NCBI GenBank assembly: GCA_032718475.1
Contig: JAUCBJ010007011.1
Location: forward strand, 1 to 64,000
Direction of reading: 5' to 3'
From: Nemertoderma westbladi
Lineage: Eukaryota; Xenacoelomorpha; Nemertodermatida; Nemertodermatidae
DNA length: 64,000 nucleotides
In this document: positions 10,901-20,464 of the stretch, in pieces
How the letters are laid out: each line of letters starts with the position of its first letter
Position numbering within the stretch: the first letter of the stretch is position 1
Position numbers and translations under genes: made by a program
The notes under the pieces: model-generated
Database searches by the model: none
What the model saw: only the letters and a program-made list of their open reading frames with translations
What the model was told of the DNA's origin: nothing

Positions 10901-13900
10901 CAGTTGTAGGAGATTGAGAGCAGTTTCCTTGACTACAGTTTGTGCACAAGCAGTTTTTATTAAAGTAATGCAAAGCAAAGGGACTAAATCTAACTGCTGA
11001 CTCAGTAGATTTGAATAAACTGCTGCTAATGCAGAGAAACAGCCGTCTGACACAGAGTGAACACCAATGTAACACCGGTCTAACACCCAATCTACAAGAG
11101 AAACACTATCAGAATTCTCCTGCATCAACATAGTAATAGTTTCGCAGCCCAAACTATGAATAATAGTTTCATTAGACGCCAATACTGAGTCCAACCAATG
11201 GACAAGATAGCAGGCGTCCATAGCCAAAAGGTTCTCATCGAATATTGGTCCGCAGCACAGCACAGCAGCCATTGACCTCAGAGCTTCCAATTCCACGCAC
11301 CTGGAGTATCTATCGTCTTCGAAAGAAGGCTGGCTGCTCAACTTTAAAGCGAATTGTTCGCTCCAATTAGCAAACTGATAGTATAAATTGCGCTGTAAAT
11401 CGTTGGGGAGTAATTTACCGCGCTTTTCGGAAGGGAAACAACGAATAAGTTTCCGTACAAAACTAGTAAAACGCAGTTTCAGCTCGCTGATAGCCTGTAC
11501 GTCCTTTTCAGCTTCGGTGTCGAGGCAGAGTCTGGTGCCAATAATATAGTCAATCAAACATTGGGACAATCGACCCTTACTGTTTGTGCACGCCGCGTAG
11601 CATTCCGCAAACACACCATTACTAGCTATACGTTCTAGAACACTGGCTATAGCAAGCCGAAGATCATTGCGTTTCTTTCTGCGTCGTAAATTCTCTTGTT
11701 TTCTCTCCACAGCCTCTTTAATAAAGGGATGTATCTCCTCCAGAAGATCCGGAAGCGCCCAGCTGTTGGTGTAACCGAAGCCGTGGACAACTGCCTCTCT
11801 CATGTCGGCATTGTCCATCTTTAGTACAGGAATAAGTAATTTGAGTAACGCAGTTGGGCGCGACACAGATACTTGTCTCAGTTCCGCCGCCACTTTCCTT
11901 TCGTGTTGGGCTTCGGCGCCGCCGTGCGCCGGTGGCTGCTGGTTGAGGTTGTGGCTCGGCCTACTGGGGGCTATAGGCGGCGGCACGCAGGAGCACGCCA
12001 CCACCACGTAGTTGCGCCACAGCTGCATCAAAATATCATTAATAACGACCTGTCGTTTGGTGTTCCGCAGAGGGGCTCGGGATATTTCCGTTGGTGAGGT
12101 CGGATCGATGTTTGTGTAGAGGGTTTGTAATCTAGTGTTAACATTGGCCCAGGCGTGGCACGTCGCTAAGTAACAGTGAGTGGGTAGATACTGTTTCGAG
12201 AAGAACTTAGCTAGACAGGTAGACCATGCATCGAATGACGACAGATTTAGAGTACTCTGAACTTGGTCTTTGGGCGAGCTCTCTGTGGACAAGTTGTCAT
12301 AATTAATAGTCGCCCACACATTGCTAGTCCGTTCCGCCAGCCACTGAAGGTCTGGCACAGGGCAGCTTGTAGCCACTATCCTCTCTGTTGGGGAAAGATG
12401 TTCTAGAATAGATTCTAAAACATCCGGTATCGCTTTATCTACAACATCCAGCACAGAAACCTCATCGGGATACAACATTAGGGTGAGGATTTTTACTTCC
12501 TTCAAAACTGAAACGCAATGTCGTCTAGTCATGGGGCGTAAACTGCATAAAGTCACGAGAACAAAACCCTCCAAGGAGACCAACGCTGTGTAATCGCTGT
12601 TACTCTCGGAGTGGCGTTTCTGTTCCTTCTCTAAAGCCTGTCGCCAGACCATGCACAAACTGGAAATCTGACGTAGTACCGAATCCAGCACCGAGGGGTA
12701 GGTGTCCGGGAGTTCCCGGACAGCAAACGTAACGAATGAAGCGAGGATATCCCCTCGCCAGTCAGCCACATCAATCATGAGCGTCTGCAAGGCGGTATAC
12801 GCCAGGGCCTTGAGTTCCTCATCTACATGGATAGTGAGTCGAGTGAGCAGCCCGAGAATCTCTTGTTTACTCATCCCTTCCGGGAGGATACGGGGTATAG
12901 CGGCCACGCACGTTCGAAAAAGATCGATTTTGGGTTTACGATCACCGGCAATGAGATCCTCTGCGTCTTTACTGGAGTTTATGGCCGCGGCAGTGGAAGA
13001 CGTCATCAACAAAGATCGACCAACTTGTAAATCTAACTGTCGTAGAATACTATCAAAAGCTTTCTTAATATTGAAGTAGTACAGCTCGATCCCGATCTCT
13101 TTAGCTATGTCGTCGGTTAGAGTTGTGTTTAAGAACGTCCGTTTCACTCTCACCGCCCCACCGGAGGGTAAGTGGGCGGTAGAGGTTGGCATTAGCGGCG
13201 GGTCGTCCTTCTGCTGGAGGGAATCAGTTATGACGAGGAATGCTCTCATCCCCACGTTCATTCGTTCCGGGTTGATGACGCCTTTGGTCAGCTTCCCGAC
13301 GCACAGAAGGTCGTATATAACGTCACGCATAGCGAAATCCAACTTCTCGTGGGCGATGAAATGAATAATCTTAATGAAAATGTTGAGAGGCGCATCTTTA
13401 GGTTGTAAATTACGAGAATTTTTAGGGAACAGACAGGCGACAACGTTCTGGAGTTTCGCCTGTGTCGAAGTGTTGCTCTCGCAACCTCCAATGCGAACGA
13501 CATAAACCCACAGCAGACGACACAACGACTCCATGGCAACGCGACTCATCTTCACGTCTCTGTTCTTCTGATAGGTTAAACACATACTGAGGAAGACCCC
13601 CCAATGCTGGATGAAGAACTCCTTTGTGGAAATGCACAGCAAACAGGTAACCAAGGGAAATAGAGCCAGTCTGTGTTTAGTTTTGTTGCACCACTCGAGA
13701 GTGGTGGGGTATAATGTTGAGACGAAGTTTTTTAGACACGGAATGTTCACCTCGGTTCGTGCCGTGGCCGCTGCTGGTAGGAGAATCTCTACCATAAGAC
13801 AGGCGACTGTGTGGCGAACTTCTTTCTCCTTCGATTCGAGGAAATATTGGGAACAATCGCTGAGAAATAAACAACTCTCCTCAAATTCCTCCACCGGGAA

Positions 13901-14890
13901 CATTTTAATTCGATAAAAACGCATTCCCATGAACATCGCGACAATATGTTGGATTGAAGGAGGTTCTTTGCTACGCAAATAGCTTATCTTTGAGATTAAA
14001 ATCTTTCGCAGATGGGAGTATCGCGTTACTGCCATTTCGCCGATTAGTTCAGCGTAGAGGTCGGCCACTAAGTTAATATTAACAGCGTTTGGGCTGCTGG
14101 AAGCTTGCGAATCTGGCGGGACAAACTTGGAAAAAGCGAGTTCTTCTACGCGAACTAGCATTCGTTCTGGAGCTGGATGAACTGCCAGTTGTTTGAGAAC
14201 TTCTAGAAGAACCAAACCAAATAGAAAATCCAATGCCAAATCCCGCCTTTCCAAAAGGTAATCTTTGTTAAGCGTTCTAATTCGATTTTGCGTTAAGCCG
14301 GCATTGACAGCAAGGGTGCCTGTTTGACGGTCATACCACTCAAATAGAAACTTCAACATGCAGGCCAAGCAATGCTCAGAAACCGAACTCAAACTCATAA
14401 GGATCTGGTCCATTTGTGCATCCTCAACCCGGGCCAAGCTTTTGCACAATGGCTGTTCCAAGGGTTCTGACATCACAATGTCAATCTTTCGTTCGCACAG
14501 AGAGGCGAACTCGCTGAATAAGCTGCACAGAATGTATTCACCCGCGGGTAAATTAGCCTCAATTGTTAAACTGTTTGAGTGGGATTGATTGTGTGAGTTG
14601 TTCCTCTCACACGTCTCCGCCCATGGCAGTGAGCTCGGCATTACAAGGTCCTGAACGCTGCTTAGTGTTTCTACGCTTTTACTTCGAGGTCTAAGAGGAG
14701 GTGGTCGTTTCTTGACGGCTTTACTGTCAATATCAACATGCATTTGCATACATAGCGCAGAATTAGTGGCACTAATATTATCATCTTCAGTATTTAAAGA
14801 TCTAGACGGTGAGTTTGGTTCAGTGTCATTTTCACTCCTTGGTGCCGCGTAAGTAACCTGCGGTTGTTCAACATCCGAATGTTGTTCCAT
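4917..14890 (-). CDS. FRY: Protein furry homolog, two coding exons, about 3091 aa
   Basis: Furry is a giant HEAT/ARM-like scaffold that binds NDR kinases and microtubules and acts in cell morphogenesis and mitotic spindle integrity. Coding exon 1 (14890-6699) starts at ATG with stop codons TAA TAA just upstream in frame. It contains the typical family N-terminus (GEYILCSLFSEF near residue 118, then SSVSEHCLACMLKFLFEWY) and long helical repeats. It ends at AG|GTAAAC. Exon 2 (6000-4917) follows a pyrimidine-rich acceptor ending CCCCAG. Both splice sites are phase 2 and the frame joins as FSR-LFRGV. The total of about 3091 residues fits the usual roughly 3000. Exon 2 encodes the conserved C-terminal region and then an SRQSP-repeat tail (about residues 3011-3072). 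Vertebrate orthologues have dozens of exons, so an 8.2-kb exon is unusual. Family assignment is secure; the choice between FRY and FRYL is not meaningful outside vertebrates. Confidence 0.95.
6001..6698 (-). other. FRY intron (only intron in the coding region)
   Basis: The minus strand reads GTAAAC at the donor (6698) and TTTTTTCCCCAG at the acceptor (6001). The intron is 698 bases, AT-rich, and contains a tRNA-like sequence on the opposite strand. No exon is seen within it. Confidence 0.9.
6555..6627 (+). other. tRNA-like sequence (tRNA pseudogene or SINE head)
   Basis: It has a good A box (TAGTTCAGTGG) and B box (GGTTCGAATCC). The T arm is perfect (CCAGG, TTCGAAT, CCTGG) and the acceptor arms GCTGGAG and TCCCAGC pair with one mismatch and one wobble. 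The spacing is 73 bases, the right tRNA length. The anticodon stem does not pair well and position 33 is A instead of T, so no anticodon can be assigned. No TTTT terminator follows closely. I therefore call it a decayed tRNA or a tRNA-derived SINE head lying antisense in the FRY intron. Confidence 0.6.
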
Positions 14891-15360
14891 TATTTATTAG
14901 TGGTAATGTTTGCTAATACAAATTCAGTTATTCAAGAACGCATTATACAGTTATAGCCATAAATCTCAAATAACTATCAATACTGCAATAATATCAATAA
15001 TATAATATCAAATTAAATTATAATTGGATCGTAATTGCAAAAAGGTAAGCAAATCTAGCAGTCAAGGGCCTATTATCAGATAATTATTACAAAATACCGG
15101 TCAGCCGTTATATATTAGGCCTACTACTGTACTACCGACACCGGTACTAAAATAAAGATAAATTAATAATAAGCTGTAAATAGTAGGCCCAGCCCAATAC
15201 TGTAATACAGTAATATCCACAGCTGACACAAGCAGTAGGTAAATATAATATAATATTAGGGTCCGTCTAAACACCCAAATTACAACAAATCACAACAAAA
15301 ATGACAAATCTCGCCAAACTGGGTAATCACAAACCAAATCTCAAAAAATAATCTTCCTAC
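14891..15360. other. Upstream region of FRY, no gene seen
   Basis: This AT-rich stretch upstream of the FRY start presumably holds its 5' untranslated region and promoter, but no TATA box or initiator can be identified with confidence. From about 15276 it passes into a loose CAAATCACA-type repeat that resumes at about 16020. Confidence 0.4.
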
Positions 15361-15363
15361 ATC

Positions 15364-16015
15364 GGGTCCGGATCGAACATCCGGTAAAATTTTGCCGGAT
15401 ATCCGGCCGGATTTTCCAGGTTGTACTTATCAGCTTATTGACTTATTTATAGACCCTAACTTCAGGATTCAGTTATCTTCTCGGAGGCAATGTTCTCCAA
15501 GTTCGGAGACATTCTATATGAGAAGAGGATTCGTCTTCTTCCTATATGAGAAGAGGATTCGTCTTCTTCCTATATGAGAAGAGGATTCGTCTTCTTCCTA
15601 AGAGTGGGAAAGACTGAAAGAGGACCTCTTTATTTACCATAACTTGATAAAGTTTGAAGTAGGCCTAAATTTAAATGTTGATATGATATCTTGATTTGAG
15701 TTATTACGGTATATGTTGGTTGATTTGAGTTGATCAGTTGATAGTATAATAGAAACAAAATATATAATTCCGATTCCATTTTTGACTCTTTCAGAAAAAT
15801 GTATTAAAATAATTTTTATTATTTATTATTTTTATTAAATTAAAATTATTAAAAGAAAAAGTGAGTATTAATAATAAAAGTTTCAAAACATTGATTATAC
15901 AAATTATCCGGCGTATCACCGGATTTTTCAACTGTCCGGCCGGATTATCAGATTACCAGATAGCAGATTTTGTCTAAAATCCGCCGGATATCCGGCCGGT
16001 TCGGATATCCGGTGC
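15364..16015. mobile_element. Inverted-repeat cluster rich in CCGGATATCC, possible non-autonomous DNA element
   Basis: The 17-base word GCCGGATATCCGGCCGG occurs at 15394-15410 and 15983-15999, each beside copies of CCGG and an ATTTT/AAAAT edge. The right end read on the minus strand (GGTGCACCGGATATCC onward) resembles the left end loosely, as expected of terminal or subterminal inverted repeats. Both outer sides are CAAATCACA-like repeats, suggesting insertion into an older array. No target duplication or transposase was found. Confidence 0.4.
15515..15598 (+). repeat. 28-bp tandem repeat, three copies
   Basis: Copies start at 15515, 15543 and 15571. Each begins TATATGAGAAGAGGATTCG and finishes with TCTTCTTCC. 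The GAAGA and TCTTC words inside each unit are complementary. It lies within the CCGGATATCC-rich element. Confidence 0.9.
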
Positions 16016-16159
16016 ACCCTTACACCAAATCACAACCATTGACACCAAATCACAAACCAAATCACACCAAATCACAAAACAAATCACAAAAAATAATCCC
16101 AAAACCAAATCACACCAAACCAAATCACACCGAATGATACCACACCAAATCACAGGGTG
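16016..16159 (+). repeat. Degenerate (ACCAAATCACA) repeat
   Basis: The words CCAAATCACA, CAAATCACAA and variants recur roughly every 10-20 bases. The same type is present at about 15276-15350, on the other side of the CCGGATATCC cluster. The right edge coincides with the 8-bp duplication of the hAT-like element. Confidence 0.7.
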
Positions 16160-16379
16160 CTGGTCACTAGGGCTCAACAGAAGCTTCGGCTTCGGTTCGG
16201 TTCGGGCAGAAGTTTGGCAATTTCGGTTCGGTTCGGCTTCTGCAATTGATGCTGCAGAAGCCCGGAGCAAACTTTGTTAAATATTCCAAATATTACATTG
16301 ACTGATTGAGCTAAGACCAGAAGACAGTAAGACTAATCAATCTGTCCATCGTTGTCAGGTTGTACTAATTAATTTTGGA

Positions 16380-16850
16380 GTGTAAACGTTAAGCAGACAC
16401 TGGTGCAGACAGGCAGACCCCGCAGAGCAGACAGTGGTGCAGACAGAGATGCTGCAGACAGTGGTGCAGACACCTGGTACAGACAGTGGTGCACGCACTG
16501 GTGCAGACAGTAGTGCAGACAGCAGACAGTGGTGCAGACACAGGTGCAGACAGTGGTGCAGATACTGGTGCAGACAGTGGTGCAGACACCTGGTGCAGAC
16601 AGTGGTGCAGACACTGGTGCAGACAGTGGTGCAGACCCTGGTGCAGACAGTGGTGCACGCACTGGTGCAGACAGTAGTGCAGACAGCAGACAGTGGTGCA
16701 GACACAGGTGCAGACAGTGGTGCAGATACTGGTGCAGACAGTGGTGCAGACACCTGGTGCAGACAGTGGTGCAGACACTGGTGCAGACAGTGGTGCAGAC
16801 CCTGGTGCAGACAGTGGTGCAGACACTGGTGCAGACACTGGTGCAGAGAC
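16380..16850 (+). repeat. 12-bp minisatellite (GTGCAGACA[C/G]TG)n
   Basis: Units of GTGCAGACACTG and GTGCAGACAGTG alternate. The variant GCACGCACTGG at 16491 recurs at 16654, so a 163-bp block has been duplicated. Open frames on both strands follow from the period and are not genes. The array is preceded by a TGTAAACGTTAAGCAG segment that reappears inverted after the second array. Confidence 0.9.
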
Positions 16851-17320
16851 CTTTGCGCAGCATGTGGCGAACTGTAACATTGTGTAACAATCTGTTGAAA
16901 CTTTTGAAAGACCTTCGCGCAGCACGTGGCGCACTGTAACATTGTGTAACAATCTGTTGAAACGTTTGAGAGACCTTCGCGCAGCACGTGGCGCACTGTA
17001 ACATTGTGTAACAAGCTGTTCAAATCGCGCAGCACGTGGCTTACTGAAACATTGTGTAACAATCTGTTTAAACGTTTGAGAGACCTTCGCGCAGCACGTG
17101 GCGCACTGTAACATTGTGTAACAAGCTGTTGAAACGTTTAAGAGACCTTCGCGCAGCACGTGGCGTACTCCAACATTGTGTAACAAACTGTTGAAACGTT
17201 TAAGATACCTTCGCGTTCGCGCAGTATGTGAGATACTAAAACAATCTGTTGAAACGGTTCAAAGGCCTTCGCGCAGCACATGAGACACTAAAACAATATA
17301 TTATTGAAACGATTAAGAGG
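16851..17320 (-). repeat. 62-bp tandem repeat, about seven decaying copies
   Basis: The unit starts CTTCGCGCAGCACGTGGCG and includes TGTAACATTGTGTAACAA and CTGTTGAAACG. Clear copies start at 16913 and 16975; one copy near 17024 is shortened, and copies toward 17300 diverge. It is part of the hAT-like element. Confidence 0.85.
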
Positions 17321-17749
17321 TCTATTTATTTTCCATCATAGCTAACACCCCAATTCATGATATTGGCTGAGGCTGATTGAATGGGATAATCTTTTTAGGC
17401 TTATTAAGCCAAGGAATGCCTGTTCACCAATAGCCTTATGGTCGGACCCCTGTACCTTGTTACTAGTGTTACAGCAGTCATCCTCCATAGCATCTCTGCA
17501 AACAAAGTCCAATTTTGGGATGTATGAATACATTTCTGCAAAAGCATGGTAGGATAGGAATATTGAATTTGGCACAAAAAACATATTTATTGAAAAATGA
17601 TAGAATTTATGATGGAAATATACTTGCAGGACTTTAAAATATTTTTTTTAATTTAGAAAAGTCAAATTTTGGAGTGTATTCCGATTTCGGAATCTACCCT
17701 CGCACAAAGTTCCAAAATTGTAATAAGTCCAAAATCGCCTATATCACCG

Positions 17750-17945
17750 ACTGCCAGTGTCTGCACCAGTGTTTGCACCACTGTCTGCACCACTGTCTGC
17801 ACCACTGTCCGCACTAGGTGTCTGCACCACTGTCCGCACTAGGTGTCTGCACCAGTGTCTGCACCACTGTCTGCACCACTGTCTGCACCACTGTCTGCAC
17901 GCTGCACCACTGTCTGAACCAGTGTCTGCACCACTGTCTGCTTAA
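17750..17945 (-). repeat. 12-bp minisatellite, inverted copy
   Basis: These CACCACTGTCTG units are the reverse complement of the array at 16380-16850. The following TGCTTAACGTTTACA is the inverse of the segment preceding the first array. The element therefore has a large internal inverted repeat. Confidence 0.9.
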
Positions 17946-18562
17946 CGTTTACACCCTTAATTTTGGACTGAACTTCCATTTAAATGGCATTATTTTTTTA
18001 ATTGTTTCAAGGTTACTTGAGTAGTTTCAAAATTGGTTTAATTATATAGTAGTTTAGGTTAGGCTAAATATTGCTGTTTTACTTTGTAGTACCTATTTTT
18101 TAATTAATCATAACTTTGATACATAATACCAAATATACCTACTACCTCATATAAATAGTATTACAAAGACTACCTGTACTTTTAGTGAGGTTTTCTAAAT
18201 TTGATGTCACTACTGTACGGCTTACTTTACTACAGGTAAAAATGTGGTGCATACAGTAAGTATACAGTAGTTTAGGTTAGTAATGTACAGTAATGTAAAT
18301 ATTGCCATTTTATTTTGTAGTACTTATTTTTTTAATTAATCATAGCTTTCTCGCTAAGTCCGCAGACCAAATAGGTACCAGTCTGCCACTGCCAGTCAGC
18401 CGGTATAGTCAGATAGTGACGTAAATACGAATTTATGACCATAACTTGCTAACTTTCTGAACTTCGGTTCGGATTCGGTTCGGTTCGGCCCGAAGTTGGC
18501 CCTGCTTCGGTTCGGTTCGGTTCGGCCCCATAAAGTGCCTTCTGTTGAACCCTACTGGTCAC

Positions 18563-19186
18563 CTCGCTCTGTCGCTCGCCGCACTGCCACTTCTGCACTT
18601 CGCCGCAGATAATGTCAGAATGTGCGGCGAGGTGTCTCACTGGTCACTGCTGCCTACTGCCAGACTGTAGCATTAAATTAAACGTAATTAATTAAAATTA
18701 GAAAATCATTAATTTTGTACATAAATTATTTTTATACAGTTCTGCAGTTATAGGCCTCAAATTCAGAAATTGTATAGAGTGTGATAGGCATATTACTATC
18801 AGTTAGGTACAATGGCCAAATCTGGCAATGATTGTGATTGCCATATTTGGCAACCAAGCAAAATCTGGCAACATTTCTGATTGCCTGATTTCGCAACTAT
18901 ATAAACCCGTTGTTGCCATATTTGGCAACTTAACTAACTCAACAGCTCAATGAATATGGCTTATATCTGTATATGGTTCTGCATCGGATAAATGAGAGTC
19001 AATCTGTCAATAACACAAACAAAACCTGACTGGTGATAGTTTATTTTTGCTAGTAATCTCTCAGACTCTGCAGCTCTGGTGCTGCTTGGGGAGGTGGTTG
19101 ATTGTGGCTTGTACCAATAATAGTTAAAGATTGTAGGCCTAACTGAGTAATGCTGATATATATATCAGTACAGCAGTATATTTATC
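18563..19186. other. Intergenic DNA with a GCCAAAT/ATTTGGC motif cluster
   Basis: No gene is seen. Between about 18812 and 18935 the words GCCAAATCTGGCAA, TTGCCATATTTGGCAA and related forms occur at least five times; several are near-palindromes. A TATATAAA word follows at about 18899. The significance is unknown. Confidence 0.5.
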
Positions 19187-19541
19187 TTTCCGAGCCTGTT
19201 TCACAAAATGGTCAACCAATGTGGTAAAAAATAAACTTTCGTTTTGCATATTTTTAGTAGTATATACCATTAGACTACATTTGAAAGTCTATAAAATTGA
19301 AAATAATTATTGGTTTTTGTTTAGTTATCTCAAATTACAAGCTGTACTAAAATTTACATTTTTTTCAATTTTCACACAAAAAATGGCAATAAATGCAAAA
19401 TGTGTGATATACTTGTTATAAATAATATTATTAACAAAAATTTTTTTCAAGAAATTTTATTGAAATATTAGTAATGGCAAATTCAATGATTGTGGCATAA
19501 TTCGTTACGTATTTAGGCATGGCCAGCAGTTCCAAAACTCG

Positions 19542-19756
19542 TTCCGTCCGTTACTTCCGTCCGTTACCATGAGTTACAATTTTCAACCTAATTGGAGTAG
19601 TGTAGCACAGAATAGTCCAGGTTTTTTGTAAGTTCTAATTTATTGTTAGAACAATAAAACTGGAAGAAGTTGAACATTTAGGTGCAAAATAAATATTGTT
19701 TTTAATTCGACTAACTTTTATTCCGTCCGTTACCTATTTAATTTCCGTCCGTTACC
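19542..19756 (+). repeat. Left subterminal TTCCGTCCGTTACC motifs, four copies
   Basis: Copies lie at 19542-19554 (lacking the last C), 19555-19568, 19721-19734 and 19743-19756. The first two abut exactly. They resemble a transposase-binding array. A gene promoter presumably lies between here and 20465. Confidence 0.9.
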
Positions 19757-20464
19757 TAATTAATTACCATATTGTGAAATTACCATAAGCACAATATTTC
19801 TGTTCTAATAATTTGTATGGTGTACCTGTGTCCTGCATGCATTATATATATCATGGTGTGTATAGTGTGGTCTGTTGAAGTATCTTATGTATACTCTTAT
19901 TACTGATTGTATGATATGTTTAAATGTATAGAGCACATAATGTCCGGAAGTACCTTATATATATTATGTAGAAGTGACGGCTCTTTTACATGCTGACTCA
20001 GACATACATTTGTAATTAGCATTGCAGTTATGGGAAATTCCAAATTCCAGAGGAGGGAAATTCAAAACAGCTTTCATTGTGACTGCTTGACTTGGGCTGC
20101 ACCATATTGACATACAATACAGAAATAATAGTATAACTACCTAATTCAGACTTGATATTACTGCATGTACCTTGCATAGCCTGAACTTCATTATGACTTT
20201 TATCCCACTAAAGCTGAGATGTTAATTATACTGTGCAGCTATTTTATTTATACATAATTGAATTCCTAAAAATAGATTAATTGCTGTGTTGAATTGAAAA
20301 TTAAATTGACTTATTAATACATTAGGCCTAAGTTATTCATTCAAAATAAGTAGGCCTACCAGTTGTCCATAGGCCTATTATATCATTATCAACTAATAAT
20401 CTAATTTCTACTATCAACTCATCGAATAAACTCGGAACTGTCTGCACCATCTGGGCTTATAGAA

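Larger units (their letters stand above)
16168..18554. mobile_element. Non-autonomous hAT-like element with 8-bp target duplication
   Basis: The left end starts TAGGGCTCAACAGAAG and the right end finishes CTTCTGTTGAACCCTA, an inverted pair with one mismatch. Both are flanked by the identical 8 bases CTGGTCAC (16160-16167 and 18555-18562). Eight-base duplications and TAGGG-type ends are typical of the hAT superfamily. Subterminal (TTCGG)n tracts occur at both ends on the same strand. The cargo is mostly tandem repeats: a 12-bp array, a 62-bp array, and a second 12-bp array in opposite orientation. An 80-residue minus-strand frame at 17342-17584 is not recognisable as a transposase. Confidence 0.8.

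Noticed and set aside
6741-14588. Many open frames antisense to, or out of frame with, FRY
   Set aside because: They are shadows of the long GC-richer coding exon with no independent support.
16355-17186. Cysteine/histidine-rich open frames on the minus strand and VQT-rich frames on the plus strand
   Set aside because: They are produced by the 12-bp and 62-bp tandem repeats inside the hAT-like element.
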